Source: HGM05232 sp964646495 (lineage in GTDB: Bacteria > Bacteroidota > Bacteroidia > Bacteroidales > Muribaculaceae). Taken from it: a stretch of DNA of 8,992 nt. Where the stretch lies: contig CAZYEO010000094.1 in NCBI GenBank assembly GCA_964646495.1, positions 1-8,992 of the forward strand, given 5' to 3'. The notes below the pieces were generated by a model. It did not search any database and had not been told where the DNA came from. It worked only from the letters and a program-made list of their open reading frames with translations. The position numbers were made by a program, and so were the translations under genes. Positions 7,507 to 8,992 of this stretch are shown here, one piece after another. How positions within the stretch are numbered: position 1 is the stretch's first letter; each line of letters opens with the position of its first letter.

Positions 7507-8352
7507 GTGCGCAATCTCATAAATTTCATATTAAAATATTCCGCTTGGTTTGTATTCATATTCTATGTGATATTAAGTTGCATATTGCTTTTCAGATCCA
7601 ATCCATATCAACATCATATATATCTCACATCTGCCAATAAAATTAGTACTGCCCTATATAATTATACAAGCAATATAACTTCATATTTTTATTTGCGTGA
7701 TATTAACGAGGACTTACAGCAGAGAAATGCATCGCTTGAAATGGAGGTAATTAATCTGAAAAATGATTTGAGAGAATATCAATTAAGCGCACTCAACGAT
7801 TCCCTACCTGCCCCCGAAGGATTACAAAATTATCAGTTTATTATGGGGCACGTAATAAATAATAGCATTTCAAAACCATATAATTATATCACTATTAATA
7901 AAGGATCTGCCGATGGCATAATACCAGAAATGGGAGTTGTGGATCAGAATGGTGTAGTAGGAATTGTGAATGTGGTTGGTGAACATTCTGCCAGAATTAT
8001 TTCATTATTGAACCCCCACTTCCGATTATCCTGCAAAGTGAAAAATAGCGAATATTTCGGCAGTTTGGTGTGGGACGGAGAAAATCCATACACCGCAATA
8101 TTGGAAGAAATGCCTCGACATATTAAATTCCAAAAAGGAGATACGATTGTCACCAGTGGTTATTCAGCTGTTTTCCCCGAAGGTATTATTGTAGGCACAA
8201 TACTCGATAATCAAAAAGCAACAGATGATAATTTTTATACTCTACGCATAAAATTATTCACTGATTTTTCTCATTTGAGCACTGTCAGAGCCATCAAGAC
8301 CCGAATAAAAGATGAAATAACAGAAATAGAAAAAGAGCAAAATAATGACTAA
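7507..8352 (+). CDS. mreC: Rod-shape-determining protein MreC
   Basis: MreC is a bitopic inner-membrane protein whose periplasmic part binds PBP2 and activates the elongasome. The 281 residues show a short cytoplasmic N-terminus, one membrane helix (about 9-29), a probable coiled coil (about 62-92, DINEDLQQRNASLEMEV), then the paired beta-barrel domain typical of MreC, with NKGSADGI (131-138), GVVGIVNVVGEHSARI and FPEGIIVG. The C-terminal tail after about 265 is highly charged. It starts with GTG. An in-frame TAA lies two codons upstream (7501-7503) and the next in-frame ATG is near residue 79, beyond the membrane helix, so GTG 7507 is effectively forced. It overlaps mreD by 8 bases, suggesting translational coupling. 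It is preceded by an untranslated hairpin rather than a visible ribosome-binding site. Confidence 0.94.
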   Translation: MRNLINFILKYSAWFVFIFYVILSCILLFRSNPYQHHIYLTSANKISTALYNYTSNITSYFYLRDINEDLQQRNASLEMEVINLKNDLREYQLSALNDSLPAPEGLQNYQFIMGHVINNSISKPYNYITINKGSADGIIPEMGVVDQNGVVGIVNVVGEHSARIISLLNPHFRLSCKVKNSEYFGSLVWDGENPYTAILEEMPRHIKFQKGDTIVTSGYSAVFPEGIIVGTILDNQKATDDNFYTLRIKLFTDFSHLSTVRAIKTRIKDEITEIEKEQNND

Positions 8353-8854
8353 GACTATTATCAACTACTCACTGCTGTTTATAATTTTAGTTATACTACA
8401 AGCTGTAATTTTCAATAATATCTGCATTTTCAATGTAGCAACACCTTTTGTGTTTATTTATTTTATATGCCGAGTGCCAATGTCATTGCCATCGAATTGG
8501 TTACTTACTCTCTCTTTTTTATTGGGGTTGAGCGTTGATGTATTTTGTGATACTCAAGGTATGAATGCATTGGCATGTACAATATTAGGAGCACTGCGAA
8601 ATCCTATTTTCAAATTATATGTACCTCGTGAAGAGGATTATGCTGCGACTACTCCCTCAATAAAAACTCTGGGCACTGGGACTTATATTAAATATATATT
8701 TACCCTCACTCTTATATTCTGCATCCTCATATCTCTTATTCAGTCACTTACATTTCTGAATATTCCGCTCATGCTTATGAGGATAATGGCAAGCAATATT
8801 CTGACATTTGTTTTACTATTCGCGATTGACAGCATAACAGATAGAAAAGCGTGA
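8345..8854 (+). CDS. mreD: Rod-shape-determining protein MreD
   Basis: MreD is a small multi-pass inner-membrane protein that works with MreC and PBP2 in cell elongation; its exact role is unsettled. The call rests on position and topology as much as sequence, since MreD diverges quickly. The 169 residues are the usual size and very hydrophobic, with likely membrane helices near 7-25, 31-45, 52-68, 113-137 and 139-165. Asp65 and Asp69 lie in LGLSVDVFCD, resembling the Gly/Asp-containing segment common in MreD. A polar loop (about 90-112, YVPREEDYAATTPS) follows. The ATG lies inside the last codons of mreC (8-base overlap) and the TGA overlaps the GTG of the next gene (GTGA at 8851-8854), so all three are probably translationally coupled. 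Confidence 0.9.
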   Translation: MTKTIINYSLLFIILVILQAVIFNNICIFNVATPFVFIYFICRVPMSLPSNWLLTLSFLLGLSVDVFCDTQGMNALACTILGALRNPIFKLYVPREEDYAATTPSIKTLGTGTYIKYIFTLTLIFCILISLIQSLTFLNIPLMLMRIMASNILTFVLLFAIDSITDRKA

Positions 8855-8992
8855 GAAAAGATTATAATCTTGAAAAAAGAAAATATATTATAGGTGGCTT
8901 TATTGTAGTCATTGTTCTCATTTATTTAATAAAATTATTTGAGTTACAAATTTGTGACTCAAAATATAAGGATAATGCTGATTCAAATGCAT
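8851..8992 (+). CDS. mrdA: N-terminus of penicillin-binding protein 2 (peptidoglycan transpeptidase), cut by window edge
   Basis: The 47 visible codons begin (M)RKDYNLEKRKY, followed by a single hydrophobic membrane helix (about 12-30, IIGGFIVVIVLIYLIKLF) and then ELQI, a polar stretch and NADSNA. This is the layout of the class B PBP2 N-terminus: a short basic cytoplasmic tail, one anchor, then the start of the periplasmic pedestal domain. The transpeptidase domain with its active-site serine would lie beyond the window. The start is GTG 8851. An in-frame TAG at 8842-8844 rules out any start further upstream, and the GTG overlaps the mreD stop as GTGA. Order mreB-mreC-mreD-PBP2 is the standard elongasome cluster, usually followed by rodA, which cannot be seen here. 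Confidence 0.88.
   Translation, partial: MRKDYNLEKRKYIIGGFIVVIVLIYLIKLFELQICDSKYKDNADSNA

Noticed and set aside
7437..7640. Plus-strand 67-codon frame starting in the mreB-mreC gap
   Set aside because: It overlaps the mreC start and membrane helix in another frame, begins inside the hairpin, and its translation resembles no known small protein.
1..8992. An undescribed defence, mobile or secondary-metabolism system
   Set aside because: All complete genes are recognisable purine, flavodoxin or elongasome genes with intact motifs. I saw no transposase, integrase, attachment-site repeats, CRISPR repeats or foreign-looking gene.

Overview
The window looks like a chromosomal housekeeping segment from a Bacteroidota bacterium, most likely order Bacteroidales. 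Four things suggest this. The DNA is AT-rich. There are no convincing Shine-Dalgarno sequences before the genes. Bacteroidota-type -7 elements (TAnnTTTG) stand before purL and purH. The proteins read like Bacteroidales members of their families. The exact genus cannot be fixed from this sequence alone.

Layout. Bases 1-115 hold the first 38 codons of a leftward gene for a secreted protein. Bases 116-369 are a divergent intergenic region with promoter-like motifs on both strands. purL (370-4059, rightward) encodes the complete single-chain FGAM synthase of purine biosynthesis. It converges on a leftward flavodoxin gene (4148-4654), and a stem-loop/T-tract terminator lies between them. A second divergent region (4655-4829) carries a clear -7 element for purH, a 12-base direct repeat and an inverted repeat. 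A tightly packed rightward cluster follows: purH (4830-6356), mreB (6365-7384), mreC (7507-8352), mreD (8345-8854) and the start of the PBP2 gene mrdA (8851 to the window end).

How the genes work together. PurL catalyses the fourth step of de novo IMP synthesis and bifunctional PurH the last two. MreB, MreC, MreD and PBP2 form the core of the elongasome that inserts lateral-wall peptidoglycan. purH and mreB are only 8 bases apart with no visible promoter between them, so the last purine enzyme and the cell-shape machinery are probably transcribed together. The flavodoxin is a separate leftward unit that supplies a low-potential FMN electron carrier.

I found no mobile element, CRISPR array, tRNA or rRNA, and no sign of an undescribed defence or metabolic system. 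Worth a second look are regulatory details (the mreB-mreC hairpin, repeats in the flavodoxin/purH region), the purH start site, the GTG starts in the shape cluster, and an unusual FMN-loop sequence in the flavodoxin.
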